64,000 bases of DNA, taken from NCBI GenBank assembly GCA_028554755.1, contig JAPTOF010000014.1, positions 7,130,001 to 7,194,000 of the forward strand. The letters run 5' to 3'. Positions 35,522-47,156 of the stretch are shown in pieces (within the stretch, counting starts at the first letter, position 1; every line of letters begins with the position of its first letter). Origin of the DNA: Cordia subcordata (lineage: Eukaryota; Streptophyta; Magnoliopsida; Boraginales; Cordiaceae). The notes under the pieces are model-generated. The model was not told the origin of the DNA. It searched no databases and worked only from the letters and a program-made list of their open reading frames with translations. The position numbers were made by a program, and so were the translations under genes.

Positions 35522-38128
35522 CTAGCGCCGTGTCCCCGGACCTGGTCCAGTCGGCCATGCCGTGCATGCGAGCGCGTGTGGTAATTTTTATGATAATGCC
35601 CAGTATGTATAATTCTCTTTATATGCCTTATTGGCCTAACCCATAAAGACTTCTATATTTAAATTGAGAAAAAACTTCATAAACTTCCTATGTGGAATTC
35701 CATCCCACACATACCCAAACTAAGCAACCAAACTTGTTGATTATACAATTTTATTGCTAATTTCTCATTCACTTTAAATCCGTTTTTGACGTGTAAATAT
35801 ACCATGTCCATCTATTTAGAACGAGGATTGTAACAATATCAAGTACCAAACCGTTTGACAAGTGGGACCTAACCTAATAAATGAGTCAATTGTAGCTTTG
35901 ACTACCATGTCAAAAATTATATATTCAACATTAAGCAACCAAGCGAGGAAGCAAATCCAAGATCTTCTTTTCAATGTTTTATGTTAAGTAACTCAATTAA
36001 AGGTTTTTAGCAAAATAGTTTTTGGTATACCCCAAAGTAGCTAAATTAGTAGTCATGAATCTATCTTTGTAGTAAAATGTTGATACCTGTGGTAATAGTT
36101 CTTGTCAAATCTAAATAACGTAATTAACTTTATTTTGTCAGCCTTTGGCCAATGGTTTTACCCATTTCATCTTTCCCTTTTTCTTCTTTCTTTTCCTCTA
36201 TGATATCTTGTTTGTGTTATACCAAAATCTTCTCTTGGTGATTTAACAATACTAGACCTATAATGAAGTTTCTTTGTTCCAACATCTTGGATTTACTGAT
36301 TAGTGCAATCCTTTGGGTTGGTGAAAGTGCTAGGTGGTTTCCATTGTCATTTGGTTTCTATAGGTATTGTGTGGTTTATCTTTGAGTGTTCCTTAGTTTT
36401 TTTCCCCCTCAGATTCAATCATTTTTAATTATCATTTTTAGATTTGTTCCCAGATCTTGCTCATTCACGCTTACTTCTTTCAAATTTGAGCTTCTTGCTT
36501 GTGTTTCTTAATGGTGATAAAATAATGTGGGCTTTTTTTGGAAGATGTACTGTTTCTATTGTGATTGTTACCTTCCACCATCAAACGACAATTTCCTCAA
36601 GGTGTTGTTGGTGCTTAGAATGCTTTTATACTCTTACCACATGTTTGATTTTGGTTGTAGAAGTAGTAGGGTGGTCTTTATTACCACTTCTCAAACCAAA
36701 GGTCTAGATGGTCTCTTATTTTTCAAGGAATTTTAAGACCATATAGGTTTCAAACCTCCTAGGCCTAATTTTTATCCAAGTTGATGAGTCTTGCTAAACT
36801 CATCTTTGTCTTGCATCATTTTCACTTCATGTTGCTTGTCACTTTTTACAATTTGTGGTTCGGATTCTTAAGTGCATATGATGGTTGGAGTTGCATAGGT
36901 GACCTTTGTGGTGGTATTAATTATTGGTGTTATTACGGTTCTTCCTAATGGTAACAAGTTCTTAACTATTTTGCCTTGTTCGTTGTCTTCTATGATGCTA
37001 TCTTGGCCAATGTTGGCCCCAAATTCTAGGTTGTTTGGTTCTTGACCTATTTTGGCTTGGTTCTATGCTTTAGGCTTTAGCCCAGTGTCCTCATTGTCTA
37101 ATGTGTACTTTTTGTATAGTTTACTTAGACTTCTTGACATGTTGTCAGACTAGCCCTCTGCCCTTGTTGTTTATTGTAAATTTGGTGTACAATGTTTGAT
37201 GTTAATGAAGTTTCTTGTTTGAATTAAAAAAATTGTTGTGATTTCTAGATTGGCAAATTACCTTATACCCAACATCTATTCATGTTGCATAACACCCTTC
37301 CTTCTGCATTTCTCTTTGCACATTTGTCAATGTTTAGGTTCAAAAATGCGCAATGATTTTGACAATTGATCACTGTAAATTTTTATAACGCCTTCTCCAA
37401 GAGCTTATTTAAATGAAACTTTACCCTATCTTTAGGGGGTTTGAGAGAACGAAAGTGCTCGCGCAACCCATTATCACAACCCTCGAATTTTGAGCTCCGT
37501 ATCTTTTCTTCCTTCCATAGCATCTAAGAGGTTTACACCCTATTTCTAACACTGCAAAAAATAATAATTAAAGATAAAATATGAATATACATAATAAGAA
37601 ATATGGATAACATACAAAATAAAATAATGTGTGTAACTAAAATAAGACGAGATATAAAAATAAGAAAACTATTGGAGTGAAACTAAGATAAAAATAAATA
37701 AAAATTTGAATAGAAATAGAAAAATTGTTAAAATAAACATGAAGTACGAGGTCCCTTAGCATAAAAATGTACTCAAAAATTCCTAGAAAGAGTAGGTAGC
37801 GTATTGGAGTTGGACTAGAGCTCTCTTTGGTTTAAGGGTGAGATTTCAATTGTTAAGTTACAAAACTTTTAACTATTGAGCTTTGAATAAAAGTATTATT
37901 AAGTAAAAATTTTTAATTGTTTAGTTTTGTAGTTCAAGATTTAAGCTTCCAGTTATTTTGAACACAATATTGGTCTTTCAAAAAAATGTGGTAGTATTTT
38001 TGAGGAAAAAAATGAATAAGAACAATTTCTAACATATCATAAACATAATTTCTCAAAAGCCTTTCTTGAGAAACGCTCTAGGTTTTTCATCTTTTTTAGC
38101 TTCGACTTTTTTAAATATGAAAGTCTTA
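35522..38128. other. Intergenic region, no gene recognised
   Basis: A short GC-rich patch (35522-35580) follows the hAT element. The rest is non-coding with chance ORFs. Sequence at about 36900-37230 ends in a TGTTTGATGTTAATGAAGTT-like tail followed by a short A run and could be the 3' end of an old retroelement, but nothing decisive is visible. Confidence 0.4.
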
Positions 38129-38591
38129 CACCTTGTTTGGATTGAGGGGAGAAAATTTAATAAAAGAAAGGATTATAAAGGAAAGGAGAGGAAATGGGTA
38201 ATTCATGTTTGGATTAGAATATTTTTATGAGGGAAAGAAACATAAAGGATTATGAGTATCTTATGTTTGGATTAGGAAGGAAATGAAAGGAAATGATAGA
38301 TTTTATGTGTAAATTTATTTTTGTACCATTTTTCTTATTTTGTCTTTATATAACAAGTTTAGTAATTAAAATAAAACTCAGGGAATAAAATGATCATCAC
38401 ACAAATTAAAGAATCATTTCCTCTCATTTCCTTCCAAATTGGAAGGATTAAAAATAAAGGAAAGGAGAGGATAGTGATTTTCCTTTCTAAACTATCCCCT
38501 CCCAAAACTTCCAAAACAAACAAAAGAAAAAATTATTGCATCCCTCCAAAACCATTTCCTCCCCTCCATTCCCCCCAACCCAAACAAAATA
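38129..38591. mobile_element. Tourist-like MITE (463 bp) upstream of the long PPR gene
   Basis: Ends CACCTTGTTTGGATTGAGGG and, reverse complemented, TATTTTGTTTGGGTTGGGGG, with TTA on both sides (38126-38128 and 38592-38594). The arms are purine-rich on the left and pyrimidine-rich on the right, and GTTTGGATTAG recurs inside. It ends 380 bp before the PPR start codon. Confidence 0.7.
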
Positions 38592-38971
38592 TTAGAAATT
38601 AGGAAATAATTCAAGTGGTTAAAACTACCTCTTTTAGACTTTAATAAAAAAAATAAAAATTCTTTTAAAAATAGGTCAAATAAATAAAATTCAACTTTTG
38701 AATTTTGAACTAATAAAAACACTTTTAAGTATTAGACCAAAAGCACATAAAAAAAAAGGGTCTAATAATAGGTTATCCTAATACTTGCAGTAGGCTCCCA
38801 AAAACCAGCCTAGGATTGAAACAATAGCTGTGTCCATCACACAAGACAAGCGCCATCCATACCTTTCTAAGCCGCTGCTTTCTACTTTCGTTAGGCTTGC
38901 GAAGGTAATAAACTCGTAGACATGGTCATCTACATGTTTCTGCTTAACTGAAACTTCGTTTTTGTGCGTTG

Positions 38972-41900
38972 ATGGCATGCGATATTCTCTGCCCACAAAT
39001 GCAAATGCGTGCGCCTTCGCCAATCTTTCGAAGCCTATTTTCAACTCATTGCCCAATTCCCAAAACCTGTTTGATATTATGCCCCAACAACCACCAACTA
39101 GTATCTTGCGCTTGTTTTGCTTCTCACCGCTTTGGTTCTTCATCTTCTGCTGCTCGCATTCCTATTGATGCATACAACCCATCAGTGGAGTCACTTTATA
39201 GGTATCCAAGACTCCCAAAATTTTACTATCCGAATGTGTATAAACAAGCATCTAAAAAAGCTTCTGCTTGTCATATGAGACTTTTGGTGGAAATAGATTT
39301 GAAATTTGGACTTAAAAGGAGTTTGGACGAGTCAGGTAATGGTGGGATTACGAATTTAAATGAGAAAAAGAGAGTTAAATGGTATTCCGAAATGTTGGGA
39401 AAATGTGCTAAGAGTTTGTGGTTGAAGGAAGGTGAAGCAATTCACTGTGAGATGATAAAAAATGGGATTGACCCGGATGCTCATTTGTGGGTTTCTTTGA
39501 TAAATTTTTATGGAAAGTGTGGGGCGTTGGATTATGCATGTCGAGTGCTTGATTTGATGCCGGAGAGAGATGTTGTGTCGTGGACTGCATTGATAGCGGG
39601 GTTTGTAGCAGAAGGGCATGGTGGCGAAGGTGTTGAATTGTTTTGTAAAATGAGGGAAGAAGGCGTTAGGCCTAATTTGTTTACCTTGGCTACTGGTTTG
39701 AAAGGTTGTTCTATGTGTTTGGATTTGGCATTTGGGAAGCAATTGCATGCAGAGGTGGTTAAAGTTGGGGGCTTTATTGATATTTATGTTGGTTCTGCAT
39801 TAGTTGATCTTTATGCAAAGTGTGGTGAGATGGAATACGCAAGTAAGGTTTTCTTTTTCATGCCACAGCATAATGCTGTGTCATGGAATGCTTTGCTCAA
39901 TGGATATGCTGAAGCTGGTAATGGAGAGGAGGTTCTGAGATTGTTTTGTAGAATGACCGACTCAGATATGAGGTTTAGTAATTATACACTGTCTACTGTT
40001 TTGAAAGGTTGTGCTAGCTCAGGGAGTTTAACAGTTGGGCAGGTTGTTCATTCTATGGCAATCAAGATCGGAGGTGAAGTTGATGATTTTATAAGCAGTA
40101 GTCTTGTTGATATGTATTCGAAATGTGGGCTAGCAGATGAAGCTCTGAAAGTATTTAAGAGGATCAAAGATCCTGATGTTGTTGCATGGAGTACAATGAT
40201 AAGTGGACTTGATCAACAAGGGAAGAAACGAGAAGCAGCTCAGCTCTTTTACTTGATGAGGCTCTCAGGATTGAAGCCGAATCAATTCACCCTTGCTAGT
40301 GTTGTTAGCGTTGCCACTGATTTAGATGATCTATTTTATTCTAAAAGCATTCACGCTTGCGTTTTAAAATTTGGCTTTGAATCTGAAACTTTGGTTGGCA
40401 ATGCATTGATTGCAATGTACATGAAACTTCAATCATCTGAAGATGGTCACAAGTTTTTTGAGGCAATGAATTACAAAGATGTTGTTTCATGGAATGCACG
40501 TTTGGTTGGATATCATGATGATGAAACTTCTAATCAAGGACTGAATATCTTCAAGGAGATGCTCACTGAAGGTTTCAAGCCCAACTTGTACACATTTGTG
40601 AACATTGTTAGATGTTGTTCTAGCATCTCAGATGTTAAATTTGGGAAGCAAGTGCATGCTCATATTGTGAAAGCTGACCTTCAAAGTGACACTTATGTTG
40701 GAACTGTCCTGATTGACATGTATGCAAAGTTCAGATGCTTGGAAGGTGTGGAAGTGATTTTTAATCATTTGAATAACAAAGATCTCTTTGCTTGGACAGT
40801 GATGATTGGAGGTTACGTGCAGAGTGATCAAGGAGAGAAGGCTGTCCAGTACTTCAGACAGATGCAGAGAGAAGGTATTAAGCCCAACGAATACACCATT
40901 GCTAGTTGTTTGCGGGGTTTCTCGGCAATATCAAGCCTTGAGAATGGCCATCAGCTGCATTCCTTGGCATTAAAAGCTGGGCATGTTGGTGATAGGTTTG
41001 TAGCTAGTGCATTGGTTGATATGTACAGCAAATGTGGGTGCCTTGATGATGCTGTGACTATATTTAATGGTGTCGTATCTTGTGATACAGTATTATGGAA
41101 CACTATTATATGTGGATTCTCCCAACATGGGCAGGGTGCCAAAGCTATTACTGCTTTTAAAACTATGATAGATGAAGGTGAACTCCCTGATGGAGTAACT
41201 TTCTTAGGAGTTCTTTCTGCGTGTAGTCACATGGGATTGATTGAAGAAGGAAGAAAGCATTTCCAGTCGATTGAGAAAATTTATGGAATTACCCCTACCA
41301 TTGAGCACTATGCCTGCATGGTTGATCTTCTTGGTCGCGCTGGAAAATTTGATGAGGTTGAGAGCTTCATCAAGGACATGAAGCTTGCTCCAAATGGCTT
41401 GATTTGGGAAACTGTTCTTGGGGCCTGCAGAATCCATAACAATGTGAAGTTGGGTGAAAGAGCTGCCAAAACACTTTTTGAAATTGAACCAGAAGTCGAT
41501 GCAAATTACATACTGTTGTCGAATATATATGCATCCAAAGGGATGTGGGATGATGTTTCAAAAATTAGAGCTTTGATGTCACATAAGGGCATTAAAAAGG
41601 AACCAGGGTGTAGCTGGGTTGAGATTGATGCTCAAATTCATGTATTCTTGTCTCAGGATGCTTCACATCCACGAGCACAGGATATCTATCAGAAATTGGA
41701 GGATCTGGAAACAAAACTTACTTCAGCAGGTTATGTTCCAAATACTGAGAATGTGCTTCATAATGTAGCTGAAAAAGAAAAAAGGAAAATCCTCTCTTAT
41801 CATAGTGAAAGATTGGCTCTAGCTTTGTCACTAATAAGTGATATTCCCAATGGAGAAGTTAGAATTTTCAAAAACCTTCGCATTTGTGAGGATTGTCATG

Positions 41901-42010
41901 AATTCATGAAGCGTGTTTCAGCCATAATAGATAGGGAAATTGTTGTTCGTGATGTTAAGCACTTTCACCACTTCCGGGGTGGCATGTGCTCATGTAAGGA
42001 TTACTGGTGA
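38972..42010 (+). CDS. Long PLS-class pentatricopeptide repeat protein with E and DYW domains
   Basis: This intronless gene encodes 1012 residues. The frame runs seven bases upstream of the ATG only through TTG codons, so ATG 38972 is the start. Residues 1-65 are Ser/Cys/Pro-rich with few acidic residues, as in a mitochondrial or plastid transit peptide. About twenty tandem PPR motifs of the P-L-S type follow (roughly 130-800; recurring strings such as ALVDMYSKCG and DVVSWNA). After them comes an E/E+ region starting near GCSWVEI and a complete DYW deaminase-like domain (HSE at 944-946, CxxC at 972/975, HFHHF, final DYW). Proteins of this class bind specific organelle transcripts and direct C-to-U editing. 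The target site would have to be predicted from the PPR code. I could not assign an orthologue; MEF7- and At4g13650-like proteins are of similar length. Confidence 0.95.
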   Translation: MACDILCPQMQMRAPSPIFRSLFSTHCPIPKTCLILCPNNHQLVSCACFASHRFGSSSSAARIPIDAYNPSVESLYRYPRLPKFYYPNVYKQASKKASACHMRLLVEIDLKFGLKRSLDESGNGGITNLNEKKRVKWYSEMLGKCAKSLWLKEGEAIHCEMIKNGIDPDAHLWVSLINFYGKCGALDYACRVLDLMPERDVVSWTALIAGFVAEGHGGEGVELFCKMREEGVRPNLFTLATGLKGCSMCLDLAFGKQLHAEVVKVGGFIDIYVGSALVDLYAKCGEMEYASKVFFFMPQHNAVSWNALLNGYAEAGNGEEVLRLFCRMTDSDMRFSNYTLSTVLKGCASSGSLTVGQVVHSMAIKIGGEVDDFISSSLVDMYSKCGLADEALKVFKRIKDPDVVAWSTMISGLDQQGKKREAAQLFYLMRLSGLKPNQFTLASVVSVATDLDDLFYSKSIHACVLKFGFESETLVGNALIAMYMKLQSSEDGHKFFEAMNYKDVVSWNARLVGYHDDETSNQGLNIFKEMLTEGFKPNLYTFVNIVRCCSSISDVKFGKQVHAHIVKADLQSDTYVGTVLIDMYAKFRCLEGVEVIFNHLNNKDLFAWTVMIGGYVQSDQGEKAVQYFRQMQREGIKPNEYTIASCLRGFSAISSLENGHQLHSLALKAGHVGDRFVASALVDMYSKCGCLDDAVTIFNGVVSCDTVLWNTIICGFSQHGQGAKAITAFKTMIDEGELPDGVTFLGVLSACSHMGLIEEGRKHFQSIEKIYGITPTIEHYACMVDLLGRAGKFDEVESFIKDMKLAPNGLIWETVLGACRIHNNVKLGERAAKTLFEIEPEVDANYILLSNIYASKGMWDDVSKIRALMSHKGIKKEPGCSWVEIDAQIHVFLSQDASHPRAQDIYQKLEDLETKLTSAGYVPNTENVLHNVAEKEKRKILSYHSERLALALSLISDIPNGEVRIFKNLRICEDCHEFMKRVSAIIDREIVVRDVKHFHHFRGGMCSCKDYW

Positions 42011-42791
42011 CATTGATCTCTAGGCATCCATGGGATGATCTAGGATTTGATAGAGATCAAATTTGGCTATCTGAAGATTTTAGTGCTTGGAGGGATCAGG
42101 AAGCCAGGTACATTTTGTACACTTTAGTTAATTGTGGTCTGCTTCTTCAGTTCAAACCTAACATTGGTATTATTGGTCTAGTCATATCCCTATACCATCC
42201 AGCTGCCTGTTGCAAGTTGATTTCTCATGGAAATTTTAATCTCATGACAATGTTTATGTACAGGCGAACAGATAGCATTTTATAGAGCATTTTTGCTGAA
42301 TCTGATTCATTAACAGCTGCCGTTGGTGCGCCAGGTATAAAGTTGAATCATTAAGAAATAAGAAATTATCATATTTGAGTTGAAAGTCTTGCTATCAAAA
42401 TAACTGTATATCATGTTAATTTGAGTAACTTCCATGCAGATAATTTTATTAATTTTCTACTTGAATTAGGGTAAGAATTAGACTCTTTTTTATCTTTCTT
42501 TGTCCTAAACTATCTGAGTATGGTATCTTATACTGTCAAAATGTTTTGCATTCATGACAACATTAGTAGTGGTGCTTCTTAAAGCTCTTATTTAGTTCTT
42601 TTTCCCTTATTTGGTGTTCATCCTTTTCTCAGGGAAATAACTCGATCATCTTTTCTGTTGGTTGATTCTTTTGTTTGCTGTTATTCGGGAAGTAAATATG
42701 GGTATTAGTGTATAAAGCAATTTGGATTTGGCCCTTTCCATCAACCTTGTTTTCTTTCTTCTCTTCTTTTTTGTTTTTGGATTCCCATTAG

Positions 42792-42837
<46 letters not shown>

Positions 42838-43454
42838 TTTTTTTCTTTTAGATTTGGGACCTTTGCTGTCATTTTTGTTCATTTCATGTATTGCTATTTT
42901 CAGTGTCATGGGACACTTATTATTGAGAGTTGAGACGTTGTTCTTCTATTATCTGGTTACAGCAGAGCATCTGTCCAAGTAAGTTAGCTGTAGCTAAACA
43001 AGCAGATAGAGGTTTGTGGTTAGCCTAGAAGATCAAGATGAGCAATTATAGTTCTGTGACGTGGTTGCAAATAGCCCTCATAAAAGTTAATGGTGAGGAA
43101 ATCGATTATGACATTCAGATATGTTCAAAGAGGAAAGCTAGATGTATTAGTTGGGAACTGTAATTTGAGTCCTTCCTAACAGTCTTGTTGGGAGGGGAAC
43201 AAAATAACGTCTAATAAGGACTTAAAAGGTAAACGACCTGTTTTAACTTGTTAAGTGGTTCATGGGATTTGCTATTTGTGGCACCTCCTAAGTAAATAGA
43301 GTAGCTCATCCCTTAGGATACGGCATAAGGCCTCTGTCTTCTGTTAGAGAGTTTAATATGGATTCTGCTTATTGTTTAGTCTAGTCAGCTTTAGTTGTTA
43401 ATGGATAAGACCTAAACATAGTTGTAAATTAATACTTCTAGATATGGTCATGTG
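42011..43454. other. Intergenic region downstream of the long PPR gene
   Basis: The first few hundred bases are likely 3' UTR. A TA microsatellite lies at 42795-42833, and overlapping ORFs on both strands there are artefacts of it. No other gene is seen. Confidence 0.5.
42795..42833. repeat. TA microsatellite
   Basis: About 19 perfect TA units, likely length-variable. Confidence 0.95.
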
Positions 43455-43867
43455 CTATGTTGCTCAGACTCTAGACAGGGTGTTGGACAAGGATATGCCG
43501 ATAGTTATCCGAGTGTCAGACACAAAAATTGTCGGAACTTAGGATTCTAAGACTTGATCAAATAAGTGTCTTGACTTCAGACTCGTACACGGGGACACGG
43601 CATTGCAAAGTTATTAAAATCATCTATAGACATTTCAACTTGAAAACCAAGAAATAACTGTGTATATCACATAATTGATTCTAGGACAAGAGTGAAACTT
43701 CAAAATTGTCCTACAAGCATTACAATTTAACAATTTCTCAACTGGACAATTTTTTTCATTTTTCAATTTACGCGTCGCAGAGTCATGTCTTGTTCTGAAG
43801 TGCATGAGAAATGTTGTCCCATGGACATGGATACCTACCACACAATTGAAGAGTCTGAACAACATAG
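43455..43867. mobile_element. hAT-type MITE (413 bp) with intact 8-bp target duplication
   Basis: Terminal inverted repeats CTATGTTGCTCAGACTCT and, reverse complemented, CTATGTTGTTCAGACTCT differ at one base. GTCATGTG is duplicated at 43447-43454 and 43868-43875. The 8-bp duplication points to the hAT superfamily; a MITE with ends CTATGTTGCTCGGACTC is widespread in asterids as I recall. The interior contains GACACGG-like strings and no coding sequence. Confidence 0.85.
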
Positions 43868-44294
43868 GTCATGTGAGTACTTTCCCTGGTGATGATTCCT
43901 TTTCCCCTTTTCCACTTTCGGGTTGGAGGATGGGTGGATTCTTTATTTCCCCTAAGCTCTTCAATAGTTCCTTATCAGCCCTCCTCTTTGCTTATTTATT
44001 TTCTTCTTCCACTCATGGAATTCGTGGAATTGTAGTGATGTGCTCTAAGTGTTCAGTGACAATTTTTTTACCAACAGCTGAAATTAAGTATTGCTTGTTG
44101 TTACTTGGTGGGCAATAGGTTTCTTCTGTTTTTGTTTCATTACAAGTGGTAATCATGCAAAAACAAGAAGGAGAGGTTTATCTACTTCTAGAGATACACA
44201 ATAATAAACTAATTCAGTTAACTCTAGAAGGCTTTGCTAGTTATAATTTGTTCCCAAGTATTTCATATATCTTAATGACTTTGTTGTGTTCCAG

Positions 44295-46802
44295 GAAATG
44301 TTGAAGGATGTACCAAGAACTTGCCAAAATGTTATCTAGAAGGATATCTTTATTTTAAGGATAAGGTACTGGAGCTGGAATTTTATCACTATTTTGTGAG
44401 AAAGTGGGGGCAAAACATTTTTATGCTTGCACTTATATGTATAAATTTACTTATGATCTTTTCATACTTAAGATCAGACTCGGATGACAATTTAAGGTTA
44501 TTTTGGTAAATATGCAGGGCCAAAGTTTTAAGCCACTCACTGGAAACCAACTGTTTACAACCTGGAAGATGTGCTTACTATTTGCAGAGGGCTTAGCTAT
44601 AACAGGGAACATGATTGTGACACAACACAAGAAAATCTTTTGTGATGCTGATATTTTGCTCTTGCACTGATTAAATGGTTGGCACTGTTAGGTATCTGAA
44701 GAATATGCACATATTGTCTTATTTGCTCCTTCCATTCTGAGAAGATAAAAACAATTGTCTCTCAGTTGCTTATAAAACAGAAATTTACCAGTCTGCAAAA
44801 ATGGGGAGAAAACATGTTTTTGTGGTATGGACTTTGATATTTCATTTTTCTTGTTTCCCTTTGATACTTGAGATGAGACTACAAAATTTACAGTTGTTCT
44901 AGTGGCAGCTAGAGCATTGCGCCAGAATGCTTTTCCCTTTTATCTTCTATTGTGAATTCAAACCGGTTATGATAGCAGCTGTTTGCTTTGTGATTTTCTG
45001 AAATATTTTCTGATCAACAACTTGCCAATTTCAGGTGGAGTGCTCAAGCATGGCTGACATGGTACACGGGGTTGTACAATGAAATGGGTTTCAGATGGTG
45101 AGATTCATGTTACGTTGTAGAAGTGTTAGGAATTTGTGGTATCTTTTGTTTTCATGGTCTTTCCTGTTCTTTCCAACTTTTCATTTTTTCGGTCACAACA
45201 GTTCTTAAGGGAAAAGATTGAAGAATTCAAGCTCCCAGTTGCTCAAGTTGATCTGATTCTTTCTGAATGGACGGGATTCTCTCTCTCTTGTATGAGAGCA
45301 TGTGAAATATAGTCCTGTATGCTCGGGGTAAATGGCTTAAGTAGCTCTCCAGATGTTTTGCCATTTACTCAAAATTCAGGTTGTATATCTGGGAACTATA
45401 TATTGCTTTCCAGTGTGTTACTAATGATTACTTGGTTCTCTCTCCAGGTTGAGGGTGTACTTGTTTGCTAGATAGAGCTTCACTTTTCCGACAGCTATTG
45501 AAGATGCTGATTACAAAGGAAGACAAAATTGGATGTGAGTGTATTGACCTCCTGGATTGCACTAGATTAAATCTTAAGATTCATATGCATGGTTGTGTGC
45601 GGGTTCTTTGAACGGTGTCAGTTGCTCTCATTGCTTATTTTGTTGGTATGCCTTGAGTTGCCATGATAATTTGTTCGGTATTCCTGTGCAACTGCAGTTT
45701 GGGACAAGGTACATGACTTTGACATGAGCTGCATCAAGAAACAATCAATAATGGGACTTCTTGTTAACACAGTTGATCATAATTAGTTTGTTACAAATTG
45801 CCAATTGCTAAAGGTGATAGATATTTTTAGAGCTGATGATTAAATGTGACTTTGATCATGTGACTGTACTGTGTCTAACCAGTTGCAGCAAGCATTTTTT
45901 TCACCTACGCTTTCAGTATGTTACTGATAAATTACCTTGTTGCTTTTCCAGAATATAGACTTCTCTAACATGGCTGCTCGGAAATGCATCCTTTACTACA
46001 CCTTTAAAGCTTGTGGCAGAATGTGTTGATTACATCCAAGCTGTCGTGGTGTATTTTGGATTGTCTTTCACAATGTCATTAATTGATGGGCTTCTCAACA
46101 GGTTGATTTAATTTCACTATTTTGTTCTTTCTTGTGGAAGTTATTTTGTTTTGATTAAGAAAGTTGCACTAGTTTCTGGAGTTAACCACTCATTACACTA
46201 TTTCCTCATATAGTCACATATTAGCTGTTGTATAGCAATGTTATTATACAAGAATTATAGACGAACTTCTCTGATAACATGAGATGAGGCAGAATAACTT
46301 TATCTTGCCTGTAAACTATGTTCATTTGGAAAGATCGAATCAGATTGGTTAAGTAAAATAATCCTTTATCGGAGCTCTATATTGAACAGAGTGCGGGATT
46401 AAAATAACGTTAATCTTTACAAGACACTACAATGTGAGAAATACAGGCTACTCTGTGGCTCTGACAGTGGCAAGTATCCAATATGCAGGGCCAAAGTCAT
46501 GGGTCACTCACCAGAAGCAAACAGTTCTCTACCTGAAGATGTGCTAATGTTTCTGCGAAGGGAATGCTATGACAGAGAGATTTTCAGTGGCACGGAATAA
46601 GAATATCCCCCATGATGATGATACAGGCTACTCTGTGCCTCTCTGACACTGGCAAGTCTCCAGTATGCAGGACGAAAGTCATGGGCCACTTACTGGAAGC
46701 ACTCAGTTCTCTACCTGAAGATGTGCTAATGTTTTCACAAAGGGAAGGCTACAGGGAGCAGCACTCTGGCATGAAACATGAATAGTCCCTGTGGTGATGA
46801 TA
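44295..46802 (+). pseudogene. PRMT1-type arginine methyltransferase pseudogene with rearranged exons
   Basis: Segments matching exons of the intact gene at 53545-57606 lie here on the opposite strand with introns kept, so this is a DNA-level duplicate, not a retrocopy. In order: exon 3 (44295-44426), terminal exon 9 (44518-about 44660), part of exon 3 again (about 44745-44860), exon 4 (45035-45097), exon 5 (about 45194-45345), exon 6 (about 45449-45534), exon 7 (about 45697-45812), exon 8 (45952-46101), exon 9 (about 46489-46622) and exon 9 once more (about 46670-46802). Exons 1 and 2 are missing. The first exon 3 copy has lost bases at the SAM-binding motif I region (DVGAGTG in the live gene) and its GT donor, and frameshifts and stops occur in most exons. 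It cannot encode an active enzyme. Confidence 0.9.
46443..46800. repeat. Tandem duplication of about 178 bp carrying the terminal PRMT exon
   Basis: GATACAGGCTACTCTGTG occurs at about 46441 and 46619, each followed by a CTGACA-TGGCAAGT segment, ATGCAGG and a copy of the terminal PRMT exon. The two copies are similar but diverged, so the duplication is not recent. Confidence 0.8.
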
Positions 46803-47039
46803 GGATGCTCGGGTATCAACACCGCTGAGCTGCTGATATTTTGCGCTGTGCAAGTCTGAAGAGTATTTTATATAATTTTCTTATATCTCTCTTCTGCCTC
46901 TGGAAGTTGCTACAAGCACCAATTTCCTAATTTAACTTTTTTTTGCTTGGAGAATTCAACACTTGTTCAATATTGTCATGCATCTTTCTTTGGATTCGTG
47001 AAGGTTGCTGAGCCTTCTTGAGTCTTAATGGACAGTTAA

Positions 47040-47156
47040 GAGGGTGTTTGGCTCTGCTTATTTGGTGCTTATAATAACCTGAAAAAAAGCATCTTTTCAT
47101 TTACTTTTTACTGTTTGATGCTTATAAGTCCATAATAAACACTGCCAAAGACGCTC
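47040..47156. mobile_element. Short Tourist-like MITE (117 bp)
   Basis: Ends GAGGGTGTTTGGCTCTGCTT and, reverse complemented, GAGCGTCTTTGGCAGTGTTT, with TAA at 47037-47039 and 47157-47159. The ends are the same family as the 468-bp element at 26459-26926. Confidence 0.75.

Noticed and set aside
42007..42285. 92-residue ORF overlapping the PPR stop codon
   Set aside because: It sits in the probable 3' UTR, starts inside the stop region of the PPR gene, and has no recognisable domain.
42646..42982. Overlapping ORFs on both strands with Tyr-Ile runs
   Set aside because: Both are produced by the TA microsatellite at 42795-42833.
43635..43865. 76-residue minus-strand ORF
   Set aside because: It lies wholly inside the hAT-type MITE at 43455-43867.
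44321..44509. 62-residue ORF in the PRMT pseudogene
   Set aside because: It is an out-of-frame reading of the broken exon 3 copy (LELEFYHYF against the live ILSLF frame), not a new gene.
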